From: Sesamum alatum
Taxonomy: Eukaryota > Streptophyta > Magnoliopsida > Lamiales > Pedaliaceae
Reading direction: 5' to 3'
DNA length: 64,000 nucleotides
Assembly (NCBI GenBank): GCA_034509735.1
Contig: JACGWO010000006.1
Coordinates: 35,147,141 to 35,211,140, forward strand
Shown: positions 21,652-32,128 of the stretch, one piece after another
Position numbering within the stretch: the first letter of the stretch is position 1
Layout of the letters: the number at the start of each line of letters is the position of its first letter
Position numbers and translations under genes: made by a program
Notes under the pieces: model-generated
The model's input: the letters and a program-made list of their open reading frames with translations, nothing else
What the model was told of the DNA's origin: nothing
Database searches by the model: none

Positions 21652-24603
21652 TCAGATGATCAGACTATTGAGGATTGGCTTCTTTGGAACTGGTAGAAAC
21701 TTGACAAGCCAACCAATCAGCCAAGAGAAAGCTGCAATTCCTATACAGGCTACCCATTGCTTCCAATCTAACCTCTCTGTATGGGCAAATTTATTCAAGA
21801 ATTCAACCAATATTACTTGGAGAAGTATGGTGATCCCAGTGATTCCAAGAAACAGTTTATTCTTGTGTATTCCCTTGAAAACGTTCTTCGCCTTGAGCTC
21901 CCTTGAATTGAACTGATTGAACACTTGCAAGAGGACAAAAGTGGTGAAGATAAGTGTGTTGACGACGTTTTCATTGACGCCAAAGATTGATTTTCCCTTG
22001 AACTGTAAGGCCAAGATGACTGGTATCTGATATGAAGCTAGGCCTACTATGTTTCTGCACATGATGTTGGTGATGAGTGGGTCGGACCGACCTATAGGTG
22101 GCTTGTTCATGAGTTCATCGGTCGGATTTTCGGTAGCTAGAGCAAGAGCTCCCAAGGTGTCCATAATGAGATTCACCCACAGTAACTGGGCTGGAGTTAA
22201 CGGTATTTCACCTGTTGAAACAGCTGCCACAAAGTTGATTGCCATGGCTGCAACATTTACAGTCAGCTGAAATTGAATGAATTTTTGAATGTTGTTGTAC
22301 ACACATCTTCCCCATTTAAGAACTGTGACAACAGAAGCAAAATTATCATCCAGGATGATAATATCTGAATTCTCCTTTTCCACATCGGTGCCCTGAATTC
22401 CCATTGAAAGTCCTATATCTGCTTCTCGCAATGCTGGTGCGTCATTTGCTCCATCACCAGTTACTGCAACGACATGGCCTTTCCTTTTAAGGGATTGCAC
22501 CAATAAAAGTTTGTCTGAAGGAGATGACCTTCCCATAAGCCTAATGTTTTCAACTATCCCCATTCTTACGTTCTCTTGGTACCTGCGAAATTCTTCACCT
22601 GTTACTATGGATCCATCATCATTAACTTCCTGTGCAGGAGTAAGTATTCCACATTCCATGGCTATGGCTTTTGCTGTAGAAATGTTCTCGCCGGTGATCA
22701 TTTTGACATTGACCCCTGCGAGGTGACAAATTTCAACAGCTTGCTTCATATCAGGATGACAAGTACCTCTCAGTGCCACGAATCCCAAAAGAATCAAATC
22801 CTTGTCTGGAACCTTTCGATGTGCTCTTTCATTCTCATACTCCTCTTTTGAAAGGTGCTTGTGGGCAAATGCAATGCATCGAAGACCACTAACTGCCATA
22901 TCTTTTGCTGTTTGATGAAATCTCGCGCTCTGCTGGTCGTCAAGAACTATAGCTTGTCCGGTGTTATCATAGTAATGTGAGCATGATGATAGGATTCTCT
23001 CAAAATCCCCTCTCCAGTGCACATGGATCATATTCCCATTATCTTGCTGTCTTTCAACTAAAATCCCTATTCCCCTCTTCTCAGGACAGGATGCTTCCAC
23101 GCCAAGAATCGACAGACCATGTGTGTTGTTGTCCATTTCCATGTTCAATTTCATAACAGCCCACGAGCGAATTGCATCGTCCATTGGAGCAACTGAGAAC
23201 AACTTATGAACACTACCTCTTGAGAGACTGATCCCTTGGATCAGTAGTTGGAGAACATTGTCCGAAATTGAAGTGTAACTTCGTCCTTCCATGGATTCTG
23301 CTCCAATAACAGACTTTGTTACTTCCATCTGAGTCAGTAAGAGAGCAGGTGTATCCGTGCATATGGTTGCTGCAGAGCCCATCTTCTCACAAGCAGAGAG
23401 TTTTCTGACCAATGCACGATCAACCGTCATTCTTCTCATTGAGTATGCAAGAGTGAGGGTCACTGCCAAGGGTAAACCTTGAGGAATTGCAACAACCACA
23501 ATGGTCACAGCAGTAGCAATAATTCCTACAACGGCATTGATCACATCTTCAACCTTAGTCTTGCTGCCTTTAAATTCTTTATTCCCACTCATATATGTTG
23601 TAGCCCCAGTGAAATACCGTACCAACAGTGCAGCAAGAACTAAGAAACCGACTACTAGACCAAATATTCCTGTTAACAGAGTTAGCTTCTTCAATCGTGC
23701 TTGCAGGGGTGTCTGCTCAATGGATTCATTATGAACTGCGCTCATCATTTCACCCCAAGTTGTGTTGATTCCAACAGAAGTGACCATCATTTTACCACAT
23801 CCATCAGCAACCATTGTGCCTGAAAACAAGAAAGGGTTCTGATCTTTATCAACTTCAACAAGATCATTCACCCCTGTCATTCTAGATTCATTCACTTGCA
23901 AAGAGTTCCCTCCTATGAACAAACCATCTGCAGGTATTTGATCACCAATTGACAAACTAACAACATCACCAACAACAATGTCAGAGATTGAGATCTTTTG
24001 CCGGATTCCATTTCTCACAACTTTAACCAAGATATTGTTGCTGATCTTGGAAAGCTTATCTAACTGTTTTTTCTGCCTAAAATTGCTAGCAGCTGAAACA
24101 GAAACAACGACGAAAACAGCAACAAGTATGCTTCCACCATCATACCAGCCATTTTCAGTCCCATACTCCTTGATGCCAAATCCAATCAACATTGCAGCAC
24201 ACACTAAGAGGATGAGAATTGTCGGATCAATGAGTTCTTCCCACACAAAAGAGAACAAGCCCTTTTTAGGTGGCTTAGTATAAGAATTGGTGCCAAAGGC
24301 TTTGGTTCTCCAAGGAATATCCTCATCATCACCCCCTATTCCCTGCTGCAAATCAGTTTTTACACAAGTTGCTATTCCCTCAACACCTCCAAGTCTAGCT
24401 ACCTCATCATTCTTTTTCTCCTTCACAAGCTCACTGAGCATTGATTGATCCACAGTTGAGGAACCTGAGCACGGTCCCTGCTGATCATCAGTGCCCATCT
24501 CGATCACATACTCATGAACTTCGGGCGGCATTTGATGGTACCTGGTTACACTTTTACGCTCTGGTTGTCTGTAATGTAAAACTGACAACGACGATGAGGC
24601 CAT
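21652..24603 (-). CDS. ACA12-like: P2B calcium ATPase homolog lacking catalytic residues, gene 3
   Basis: An open, intronless coding frame of 983 codons with the full P2B layout: M1-M2 about 122-171, actuator about 185-295, M3-M4 about 307-388, P/N domains about 405-770, M5-M10 about 778-975. The phosphorylation Asp is present (Asp417) but KTGTLT is replaced and shortened by one residue (DTPALLLT). The actuator TGE reads TGV (Val245), M4 PEGLP reads PQGLP (Gln375), KGA reads RGD (531-533) and ITGD reads ITGE. The hinge TGDGANDAPAL (715-725) and M6 Asn811/Asp815 are intact, unlike genes 1 and 2. The N-terminus shares YR..EP...T..H and VIE positions with gene 1 and lacks an obvious calmodulin-binding helix. 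It lies head-to-head with a DUF247 gene. Without TGE and the P-loop a normal transport cycle is not expected. Confidence 0.9.
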   Translation of the reverse strand: MASSSLSVLHYRQPERKSVTRYHQMPPEVHEYVIEMGTDDQQGPCSGSSTVDQSMLSELVKEKKNDEVARLGGVEGIATCVKTDLQQGIGGDDEDIPWRTKAFGTNSYTKPPKKGLFSFVWEELIDPTILILLVCAAMLIGFGIKEYGTENGWYDGGSILVAVFVVVSVSAASNFRQKKQLDKLSKISNNILVKVVRNGIRQKISISDIVVGDVVSLSIGDQIPADGLFIGGNSLQVNESRMTGVNDLVEVDKDQNPFLFSGTMVADGCGKMMVTSVGINTTWGEMMSAVHNESIEQTPLQARLKKLTLLTGIFGLVVGFLVLAALLVRYFTGATTYMSGNKEFKGSKTKVEDVINAVVGIIATAVTIVVVAIPQGLPLAVTLTLAYSMRRMTVDRALVRKLSACEKMGSAATICTDTPALLLTQMEVTKSVIGAESMEGRSYTSISDNVLQLLIQGISLSRGSVHKLFSVAPMDDAIRSWAVMKLNMEMDNNTHGLSILGVEASCPEKRGIGILVERQQDNGNMIHVHWRGDFERILSSCSHYYDNTGQAIVLDDQQSARFHQTAKDMAVSGLRCIAFAHKHLSKEEYENERAHRKVPDKDLILLGFVALRGTCHPDMKQAVEICHLAGVNVKMITGENISTAKAIAMECGILTPAQEVNDDGSIVTGEEFRRYQENVRMGIVENIRLMGRSSPSDKLLLVQSLKRKGHVVAVTGDGANDAPALREADIGLSMGIQGTDVEKENSDIIILDDNFASVVTVLKWGRCVYNNIQKFIQFQLTVNVAAMAINFVAAVSTGEIPLTPAQLLWVNLIMDTLGALALATENPTDELMNKPPIGRSDPLITNIMCRNIVGLASYQIPVILALQFKGKSIFGVNENVVNTLIFTTFVLLQVFNQFNSRELKAKNVFKGIHKNKLFLGITGITILLQVILVEFLNKFAHTERLDWKQWVACIGIAAFSWLIGWLVKFLPVPKKPILNSLII

Positions 24604-24622
24604 TGAGCTATGCTTTGCTCCA

Positions 24623-25526
24623 CTGTGTGACAGGGGTTGTTTCAGGTTGCTAGGTGCTGTTTTCCTAATGAAGAAATTGGAAAATACAGTACAGAAATAT
24701 AAGATAATACATAGGAGAGCAGGGGTAAAACTTCAGGGTGCCAGGTGAGTTGAGTTTGAGGAGAGCTTTTTCAAACTCGAACTCAAACGAGTCAGTTTGA
24801 AAGTTCGCGAGCTTTTTTATTTTTCTAAATGTTGTTGCTTTAAATTAATAAATTTATATATTACTCAGTATGTATTAACTTTATTATTTTTTAAGTAATG
24901 TTCTTGTATTATATATATAATTTACACTAAGGTTTTTGTTAACTCTTTCTCTTATGTTACACTTTGATTATTGTGTATGGAGCATAATCTTATGTTATGC
25001 TTTGATTATTGCGTAGTGAGCTAAGCTCGAGTTCTGGAAAATCAAACTCATCGACCTCGGGCCCGTTTGCTTTTTTATTTTTATTTTTTGTTATTAGTTA
25101 TATATTTGTATGTTATGTAATACATTATTAATCTAATCAATTAATGAGTTTGGAGCATAAATATGGCTAGCAATTAAGCTGAGTTTTTTCTTTTCTTTTT
25201 TAATTCAGGCTAGAGTTTGAGCTCTAAAAATGGGAGTTGATGGGTCCAGGCCCGAGCCCGAGCCCGAGCCCGAGACGCCTTGGCTGCCCCAGACATGGCT
25301 GCCGGAGCTGCCACATCGGAGCAACCGGGCCCCAAGCCCGAACTCATGTTCATTTTTAATACATTCGGGCTCGAACTCAACCTCAAAACTTTTATCAAGC
25401 TCGACTCGTTCTTGAAACAAGAAGTAAAGAAGAGAAGGATGAGAATTGACAACAACTACATGAATGAAATGAAACTGCAAATTGATCATGAATTTGAACA
25501 ATGAATCTTAGGTGAGTGAAGGGTAC
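24623..25526 (-). other. Probable 5'-UTR intron of ATPase gene 3
   Basis: On the minus strand AACAG|GTACCC at 25527/25526 is a good donor, and CCCTGTCACACAG ending at 24623 is a plausible acceptor 20 bases before the ATG. The same donor and acceptor are conserved in unit B (56360/56359 and 55791), although the sequence between differs in length (about 904 against 569 bases). Inferred; RNA evidence is needed. Confidence 0.45.
25205..25400. repeat. GC-rich repetitive segment inside the ATPase gene 3 leader intron
   Basis: Contains four tandem GAGCCC units (about 25253-25275) and interleaved CTCGAG/GAGCTC palindromes, far richer in GC than its surroundings. Homologs occur at 56085-56270 and 61590-61780. 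Overlapping open frames on both strands here are produced by the composition and are not called genes. Confidence 0.55.
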
Positions 25527-25613
25527 CTGTTATGTGAGCTGGACGCGCCGCCCTGATGTTGGAGTTAGAGGTGGTGGTTTTTTCAATTCAGACGCTGAAA
25601 AACAGAGGATTCT

Positions 25614-25628
25614 ATGTTTTTTTATAGG
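25614..25628 (-). promoter_or_regulatory. Putative TATA box of ATPase gene 3
   Basis: On the minus strand CCTATAAAAAAACAT lies about 90 bases upstream of the predicted leader splice donor. The corresponding position in unit B has CTATATATATAATATAA (56461-56478). The third copy at 61337-62020 has lost this segment. Confidence 0.5.
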
Positions 25629-25639
25629 TTTCAGTTACT

Positions 25640-26640
25640 GTACCTGTCAATCCCCTTTCCACACTTTCCTAACCAGATGAGGCTAACGTTGTTTCGGAGT
25701 TTATTTATTCTACTTCATATATATATGAGTGGAGAAATATCAAAGTTTAATACTTTAGAGAGCATGTAAAGTTCAAGACCAAAATCATGCAATAATGATT
25801 TTCAGTGAAATAAGAAAAAACATATATATCATCCTAAGAAGTCCTGCTTTTGCATAAAATAATAGTTCTGCATTTGTCATTCACCTGCTGGAAGCTTCAT
25901 GGATATTTCCACGAAGACTTCTTATAGTAGGTGGAAGGAATGAAAGACTTGTTACTAATAGTTCAATATTAAAAGAAAGAACCAATAAAATGGTAGGAAG
26001 TTGCTCCTAAGTTTACTGAGTGATGATTCCTGTTTCTTTTCATTTATTTATTTTGGAGTAGTTGCTTTATTTCTTCTTGGAAAATAGAACCATTTAATAT
26101 TTAATATTTCTGACACGCTCCTTCGCGTTTAGATGATATCTTTTATGAAGAGTAGCACGAGATGGGGTCGACAAGTGTTCTTCTAGGGGTAGAAGGGCTT
26201 AGAAAACTAAGCTATTCTTGAATTTCTAGGTAAGCGACAGCGGCTGATTTAGTTCACACATATCTTTACATAAGACCACAAATTAGCGTAATTCGCGGGC
26301 AGGCCAAGAACAGGTAGTGTTAACAAAGACTACTGGACCACCACTACATGAAAGAGATAGAAAAAGATGAAAAGAAAAAGACAGGTTCTTTAACCAAAGC
26401 TTAAAGCTTTGTACTAAATGAATAAAAATTTGTAGGGGTAATCATATTGTTATGTAATATAGCCTGAAACAGAGCAGCATTTCAAGCCAAGAAGTTGGTT
26501 TAAAGTTATCTCTTAGTGATAATGAAGTCAATGGATGTGGGCACACCGAATATTGAAAACAAGAACCTCAGCAACTTCCATGTATTTTCCATGAATATTA
26601 TTTTTCTCCGCCCTTTCTTTCAAAAACAACTGTCTTTCTT
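25640..26640. other. Intergenic DNA between divergent ATPase gene 3 and DUF247 gene A
   Basis: No gene seen. The 26140-26560 part recurs, decayed, at about 31690-31930 and 37190-37480 and less clearly before 57100, so it marks the 5' flank of each DUF247 copy. Confidence 0.5.
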
Positions 26641-26745
26641 GATTCCATCAGGCTCAAATACAAGGGGCAGCACCTCTTTGTATTATCAGAAGGAGCAGAT
26701 TTGCCGAACGTCAATCTACTCGTCCTCGACTTCCATATTCACTTG

Positions 26746-27103
26746 GTGAGTAACCCTTTAACTCATTTTATATTTACCTGTGGGGTCAGATTAGTCTCTC
26801 CTCTGTTTATTGAATCTTAATGAACTGAACTGACTGTTCCGGCTGAGTTAGTATTAAAGTTTATTTTTTCTTTGTTCCTCAAGTACTAGTGTGTGCATAT
26901 GTGATGCTGTTTGTTGTGTTTTCTGCTGCAAGTGTTTGAAGAAAAAAATCTGTTTACCTGTCTTATATTTGGATTGATATTAGTAAGAAAGAACATGATT
27001 AGTAAGTGTTTGATACTTGGATTTATTTAGGGGGTTTGCGTATTTACCTGTAGAACAGCAGATTTATACGGTGTTTCTTTACTGATTAATGACCTTGCTG
27101 CAG
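26746..27103 (+). other. Probable 5' intron of DUF247 gene A
   Basis: CACTTG|GTGAGT at 26745/26746 and TTGCTGCAG ending at 27103 form good splice sites, and both are conserved in unit B (57390/57391 and 57694). The upstream exon reads as an open frame in unit B with SEGADLPNVNLL, but splicing would put a stop at once, so I treat it as untranslated leader of the DUF247 gene. Confidence 0.5.
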
Positions 27104-27122
27104 TAGTTTCTATTAGCTGAGA

Positions 27123-28421
27123 ATGCAAATGGTTGAGGGATCAGCTGATAGAGTCATAATTGATATCCACCGTCAGCTTGACGGCTTGCCTTCGACACCC
27201 TCGAAGCCTACTATTTATAGAGTGGATAGTCATCTGCGAAATGATAAGTGGAACGATGTTTATGATCCGGAAATACTTTCAATTGGCCCTTATCACTATG
27301 GGATTCTTAGATTGCAGAACATGCAACAGCTTAAGTTCAGGTACTTAAAGCGGTATCTTAAACGTAGAAACGAGCAAAGTGTGGAGAGATATGCAATTGC
27401 CGTGGCAGCTATGGAGAAACGAGCACGAAAATGTTATGCCGACACTTTTGATCTTGATGAAAATGCATTTGTGACAATGATGCTACTTGATGGATTCTTC
27501 CTCATTGAATTATTTCGCTATAGCTGTTTCAAGCATATGAGGGACGCCGATGATCCTATTTTTAGACACGAAAGGATTCTGAGCCAATTGCGCCACGACA
27601 TTCTTCTGCTTGAGAACCAGCTTCCGTTTTTTGTCCTGAATCAGCTGTTCAACATGACCAAGACCGATGAGAATCTGGACGACGACCTGATTACTCTTGC
27701 TTTGCGTTTCTTCGATGGTATGCTACTAAACTTGTCTGTATCAAGAGTCCTGAAAAGATTGCCCGTCAAGATTATCGACCATCTTTGTGGCCTAATACAT
27801 GACGTTTGGTGTCTGCCTTTTGCCGACACAATATCACAGAAGAGCAGTGAAAGAGACAAGTGGGAAAACATAAACTCCATATCTGGTCTGCGAGAGGCGG
27901 GAATTAAGTTCAAAAGGGCGAAAGGAGACGACAACCTGATGGACATCAAATTCATAAACGGCGTGCTGAGAATTCCACAGCTGATCATATATGATGAGAC
28001 AGAGTCACAACTCATGAATCTAATAGCATATGAACAATATCTGTCTGATGGGGAAAGGCGATACGTGTCCGACTACATCTTCTTCATGCATTGTCTCATT
28101 AACACATCAAACGATGTCGAGCTACTACGTAGTCGGGGGATAATCGAGAACTGCTTGGGGGACGACGAAGAAGTCTGTCTGATGTTTAATCGGCTGGGGA
28201 GAAACATCCTGACATCTTCAGATTTCTGTTACTCCCAAGTCTTCTGCAGTGTGAATAGGCACTGCCGGCGTCGCGCCAAGAGATGGAAAGCAAACCTGCG
28301 TAGGAATTACTTCAATAGCCCGTGGTCGATCATCTCGTTTCTTGCTGCCGTGGCGCTGCTGGTTCTCACCTTGACGCAGACGACATACACCGTTCTTACA
28401 TACTACAATCGCAAGAGATGA
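27123..28421 (+). CDS. DUF247 (UPF0481) protein, copy A
   Basis: Intact intronless coding frame of 432 codons, normal for the family. Family hallmarks in order are SIGPYHYG (53-60), a MMLLDGFFLIELF block (119-131), LLLENQLPFF (161-170), GIKFKRAK (260-267), NLIAYEQ (299-305), and a single C-terminal membrane helix (about 401-423) followed by a basic tail (NRKR). DUF247 proteins are plant-specific, probably membrane-anchored by that helix; the biochemical function is unknown, although members at the grass S and Z loci are implicated in self-incompatibility. It is divergent from ATPase gene 3, about 2.5 kb between ATGs. A 16-residue difference separates it from copy B. The ATG is 20 bases after the predicted leader splice acceptor. 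Confidence 0.9.
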   Translation: MQMVEGSADRVIIDIHRQLDGLPSTPSKPTIYRVDSHLRNDKWNDVYDPEILSIGPYHYGILRLQNMQQLKFRYLKRYLKRRNEQSVERYAIAVAAMEKRARKCYADTFDLDENAFVTMMLLDGFFLIELFRYSCFKHMRDADDPIFRHERILSQLRHDILLLENQLPFFVLNQLFNMTKTDENLDDDLITLALRFFDGMLLNLSVSRVLKRLPVKIIDHLCGLIHDVWCLPFADTISQKSSERDKWENINSISGLREAGIKFKRAKGDDNLMDIKFINGVLRIPQLIIYDETESQLMNLIAYEQYLSDGERRYVSDYIFFMHCLINTSNDVELLRSRGIIENCLGDDEEVCLMFNRLGRNILTSSDFCYSQVFCSVNRHCRRRAKRWKANLRRNYFNSPWSIISFLAAVALLVLTLTQTTYTVLTYYNRKR

Positions 28422-29384
28422 TTTTCTTGGATTGTTAATGTGTTTGTTTGCTGAATTTGTGGCTTAATAATCCCTTATAATGCGGTTTCGAGCATTATAT
28501 GATGATCTTAGGATGTCTAAAAGTGGCGTTTGTGAAATATTACATTCATGTCTTAGTCATATGTATATGTACAAGTAAACTTAACTGCTATGGAGACTGA
28601 ATTGTTGTAGTGTGATTGTATCAAACTGGCATCAGCTTCATTTCAAATTTGCTGCATTCATCAGGTTCAAGCATATATATATATATATATATGTACCGTC
28701 TGTAATATCTAATAAGTCGAATGGTAGCACAAATGCGATGATATCGTTAATTTGGCCATACGAGGATACTATCGGTGATAATATCCAACACAGTATTGTA
28801 TTATCGTTGAAAATGCTATATCTATTAATGAAATTGACACTTGTTTTATGAAAATTCTATGTAATATGATTCACTTAATGTAATATTACATGTATGAAAG
28901 ATACGGTCTTATTACTGTTGCTACTTCATTATTACAAATTCAAGCTATTGACAATATACTAATGAATAGCAATTTTACTAACTCTTCTATGAAACTTTTT
29001 AGCTAAGCAGTTTTTCTCGTATCACCGGATGATATTTTGATATACAGTTTGTGTTTAATTTGTTATATCTCATCGCACAACAACAGATAAACACGGGATG
29101 TAATGCAATTTACCCCCGTGATATTACAAATGAGTAGTATTATTCCCATATTGTTAAATATAGAATATGTATATATATATATATAAAGTAAACTATAACA
29201 TAAATTATCAGTATAATTAAATATAGAATATATATAAATTGCATGTGCCGGAGTTGTTTTGATCACATCCCCGATTGCAAATTTATCAAACTGTGAGTCT
29301 GTGATGCTATTCGCATGAAACAGCAGGTTTCATTCAAGTAAAATCAAATGGTTGCTGCATGCATGCATGCAGGTCGACGAATTC
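28422..29384. other. DUF247 A 3' flank, no gene seen
   Basis: The part up to about 28965 aligns with unit B 59013-59697, including the AATAATCCCTTATAATGCGG block just after the stop. (AT)n at about 28674-28692. Confidence 0.5.
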
Positions 29385-29540
29385 CATCTATTGCTTCCGC
29401 TCCATCAGCCTAACTGCGATGCACCTCTGCTCCGCGTCTATCTCAGAGCTAGCAACAGTATTTTGACGAAGCATTAACGAAGTTTGGGTAGAACTAGATG
29501 CACTAGGACTCGTCATCAATACTAATTATTCTATGCTAAA
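29385..29540 (+). pseudogene. LINE RNase H-domain fragment (decayed)
   Basis: The left part, TATTGCTTCCGCTCCATCAG and on, aligns with the LINE remnant at 60745-60790. The right part reads E-V-W-V-E-L-D-A-L-G-L-V-I, a common motif of the RNase H domain at the end of plant LINE polyproteins. Frames are broken and no reverse transcriptase is present. Confidence 0.4.
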
Positions 29541-29897
29541 ATTTTGATAGAACAACATTCAAAAAAATACTTCACTGAGGAAAAGAATATACTCATGAGA
29601 GAATGGAGGAAGTCAAGCATTTGTGTCTCCATCACTTGGATGGATTTTCCGACGATGCTCGTTAGAAATCTGTTGCAAATCGTCCGGCCGATATCATATT
29701 CCATTGTAATTTCGTCTGAAATAGTTACCTACTAGACTTTTTGAGGTAGCATCTCTTGTCATAGTTTAGTCATGACTAATTTTTAGCTTCGCTTGCAGAA
29801 ACAACGGTCATTGGCTGTTACAGAGCCATGATTAATTTGTATTCTTCACGATTCCAATCTTTTGACCATAGTAATTAACTGTAGCGAAAATTTATAT

Positions 29898-31563
29898 GGC
29901 AAAAATACATTTTTGGTCCTGTAACTTTAGGCCATTAGCACTTTTAGTCCTATAACTTTCGCGGTTTACAGATTTCGTCCTTTTTTTTACACATTTAGTC
30001 CTACACATCTCAATTTTGGTCCTTTTTTAACACAGTTAGTCCTACCTTTACACTTTTGGTCCACCGGTAAATTTTCCGGCCAATTTGATTGGCCGGAATA
30101 CCACGTCAAATAGCACATCATCTGCCACGTGAGATTTGTCTATCGGCAAAATTACATTTTTGGTCCTGTAACTTTAGGACATTAGCACTTTTAGTCCTGT
30201 ATCTTTCGCGGTTTACACATTTCGTCCTTTTTTTGATACATTTAGTCCTGCACATCTCAATTTTGGTCCTTTTTTAAAAAATTTAATCTTGCCTTTACAT
30301 TTTTTAGTCCACCGATTAACGAAAAAACATATAACAAATGAAAAATGGAGATACAATGAACATAGAACTTTGAAAGGTGCCATAGGCCGTTATTTGAACA
30401 CACAAGTATACATGATTTATTGATCCTCACAAAAGAAAGTTCAAAAGGAGCACAACTTGCTTTATTCACTATTAAAAAAAAGGGCCAATAGGGAAGCATC
30501 TCTTCCCCTTATTATCAGGGGAGCACCTTATGGTAATGAGCTTTATGCTTTTTTCACTTGGTTATCTTCTTTTTCTTCGTCATCGTTGTCTTCCTCCTCC
30601 TCCTCCTCCTTAACATGTCTCTTTGGACTTGAAGGGGGGAGGGGGGTTGTTCAAAAAATTCATGTACCATATGGTGCATTAAAAAAAATTACTATTGCTA
30701 CATTTTTAATGACTATGGCTAAAAACTGTGCAAAATAGTAATTTTTTTTAATCATTAAAAATGTAGCAATAGTAATTTTTTTAATGCACCATATGGTACA
30801 TGAATTTTTTGAACAACCTCCCCCCCCCCTCAGGTCCAAAGAGATATGTTAAGGAGGAAGATGAGGAAGACAACAATGACGAAGAAAAAGAAGATAACAA
30901 AGTGAAAAAAGCATAAAGGTCATTACCATAAGGTGCTCCCCTGATAATAAGGGGAAGAGATGCTTCCCTATGGGCCCTTTTTTTTTTAATAGTGAATAAA
31001 GCAAGTTGTGCTCCTTTTGAACTTTCTTTTGTGAGGATCAATAAATCATGTATACTTGTGTGTTCAAATAACGGCCTATGGCACCTTTCAAAGTTCTATG
31101 TTCATTGTATATCTATTTTTCATTTGTTATATGTTTTTTTGTTAATCGGTAGACCAAAAAATGTAAAGGCAGGATTAAATTTTTTAAAAAAAAGACCAAA
31201 ATTAAGATGTGCAGAACTAAATGTGTCAAAAAAAGGACGAAATGTGTAAACCGCGAAAGATACAGGACTAAAAGTGCTAATGGCCTAAAGTTACAGGACC
31301 AAAAATGTAATTTTGCCGATAGGCAAATCTCACGTGGCAAATGATGTGCTATTTGACGTGGCATTTCGGCCAATCGAATTGGCCGGAAAATTTACCGGTA
31401 GACCAAAAGTGTAAAGGCAAGACTAAATGTGTTAAAAAAGGACCAAAATTGAGATGTGTACGACTAAATATGTAAAAAAAGGACGAAATCTGTAAACCGC
31501 GAAAGTTACAGGACTAAAAGTGCTAATGGCCTAAGGTTATAGGACCAAAAATATAATTTTACC
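29898..31563. mobile_element. Foldback MULE with about 830-bp inverted arms
   Basis: The whole 1666-bp element is an almost perfect palindrome centred near 30730. The left end starts GGCAAAAATACATTTTTGG and the right end is its inverse. The flanks AATTTATAT at 29889-29897 and 31564-31572 are identical, a 9-bp target duplication diagnostic of Mutator-like elements. Inside, each arm has repeated 'ttggtcc...gtaactttaggac' blocks and a purine/pyrimidine-rich stretch; no transposase is encoded. It lies between the DUF247 A gene and the decayed DUF247 copy. Confidence 0.85.
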
Positions 31564-31572
31564 AATTTATAT

Positions 31573-32128
31573 TTCTTTTAGTGGACGTATTATTCGTAAC
31601 TATAGTGAAAGAGAACATGACACATACCAGTTTTTATTGTGTATTTCTTTTAGTAGTCTTTTTATCCAAAAGGAAAATTATTTCAGAAAGACTAGCATAT
31701 CTGATTAAAAGGTCGAACAAGATGGAATCCTCGAGAAGTTTCTTTAGGGCTAGAAAACTTATAAAACTGAAGCTATTCTTGAATTTCTAGGTCAGACATA
31801 GAGGCTGTTTCAGTTCACACACATGTTTACATCAAAGATCACAAATTAGCGTAATTCACGGCAGGACAAGAACTATTAATGTAGACAAAACCTACTGCAT
31901 AAAACCTAGCAGCTTCCATTTATTTTCACCTTGAAATATTGTTTTTCTACGTCCTTTCTCAAAAACTGCCATCTTTCGTTGAAAGCAAGGGGTCCACGAG
32001 CCGATCCTCTTACCAAACATTACAATCTCCCTTCCTTTTCCCTTACCTTAAGGTTTGCAGATCTGAGGAAGAAATAAACCCACAAAAGGTTTTGTCTGGT
32101 TCTTGCCATTCTTGGATGAAAATCTGAG
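31573..32128 (+). other. DUF247 5'-flank remnant joined to MADS-gene leader-like DNA
   Basis: About 31690-31930 matches the flank upstream of DUF247 A (26160-26330) and the remnant at 37200-37370. From about 31985 the sequence leaves this homology and leads into the MADS-box fragment, so the junction lies near there. Confidence 0.45.

Larger units (their letters stand above)
20090..28965. repeat. Segmental duplication unit A (ATPase gene 3 plus DUF247 gene A)
   Basis: Colinear with unit B (51415-59697): small exon-like segment, ATPase 3' flank, ATPase on the minus strand, its leader and promoter, DUF247 upstream exon, DUF247 on the plus strand and about 500 bases of DUF247 3' flank. Differences between units are mainly insertions, for example the purine-rich tract at 56863-57030 in unit B. 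Boundaries are by eye. Confidence 0.75.

Noticed and set aside
25205..25504. Overlapping open frames on both strands (also at 56038-56394 and 61420-61907)
   Set aside because: They arise from the GC-rich CTCGAG/GAGCCC repeat; the three copies do not conserve one reading frame.
29361..29384. Cloning-vector contamination at GCATGCAGGTCGACGAATTC
   Set aside because: It has several polylinker-type restriction sites but not the order of a known polylinker, and the following DNA matches the LINE remnant at 60745.
30457..31041. Open frames within the foldback element
   Set aside because: Mirror-image frames in both arms produced by the palindrome; serine-rich low complexity with no transposase similarity.
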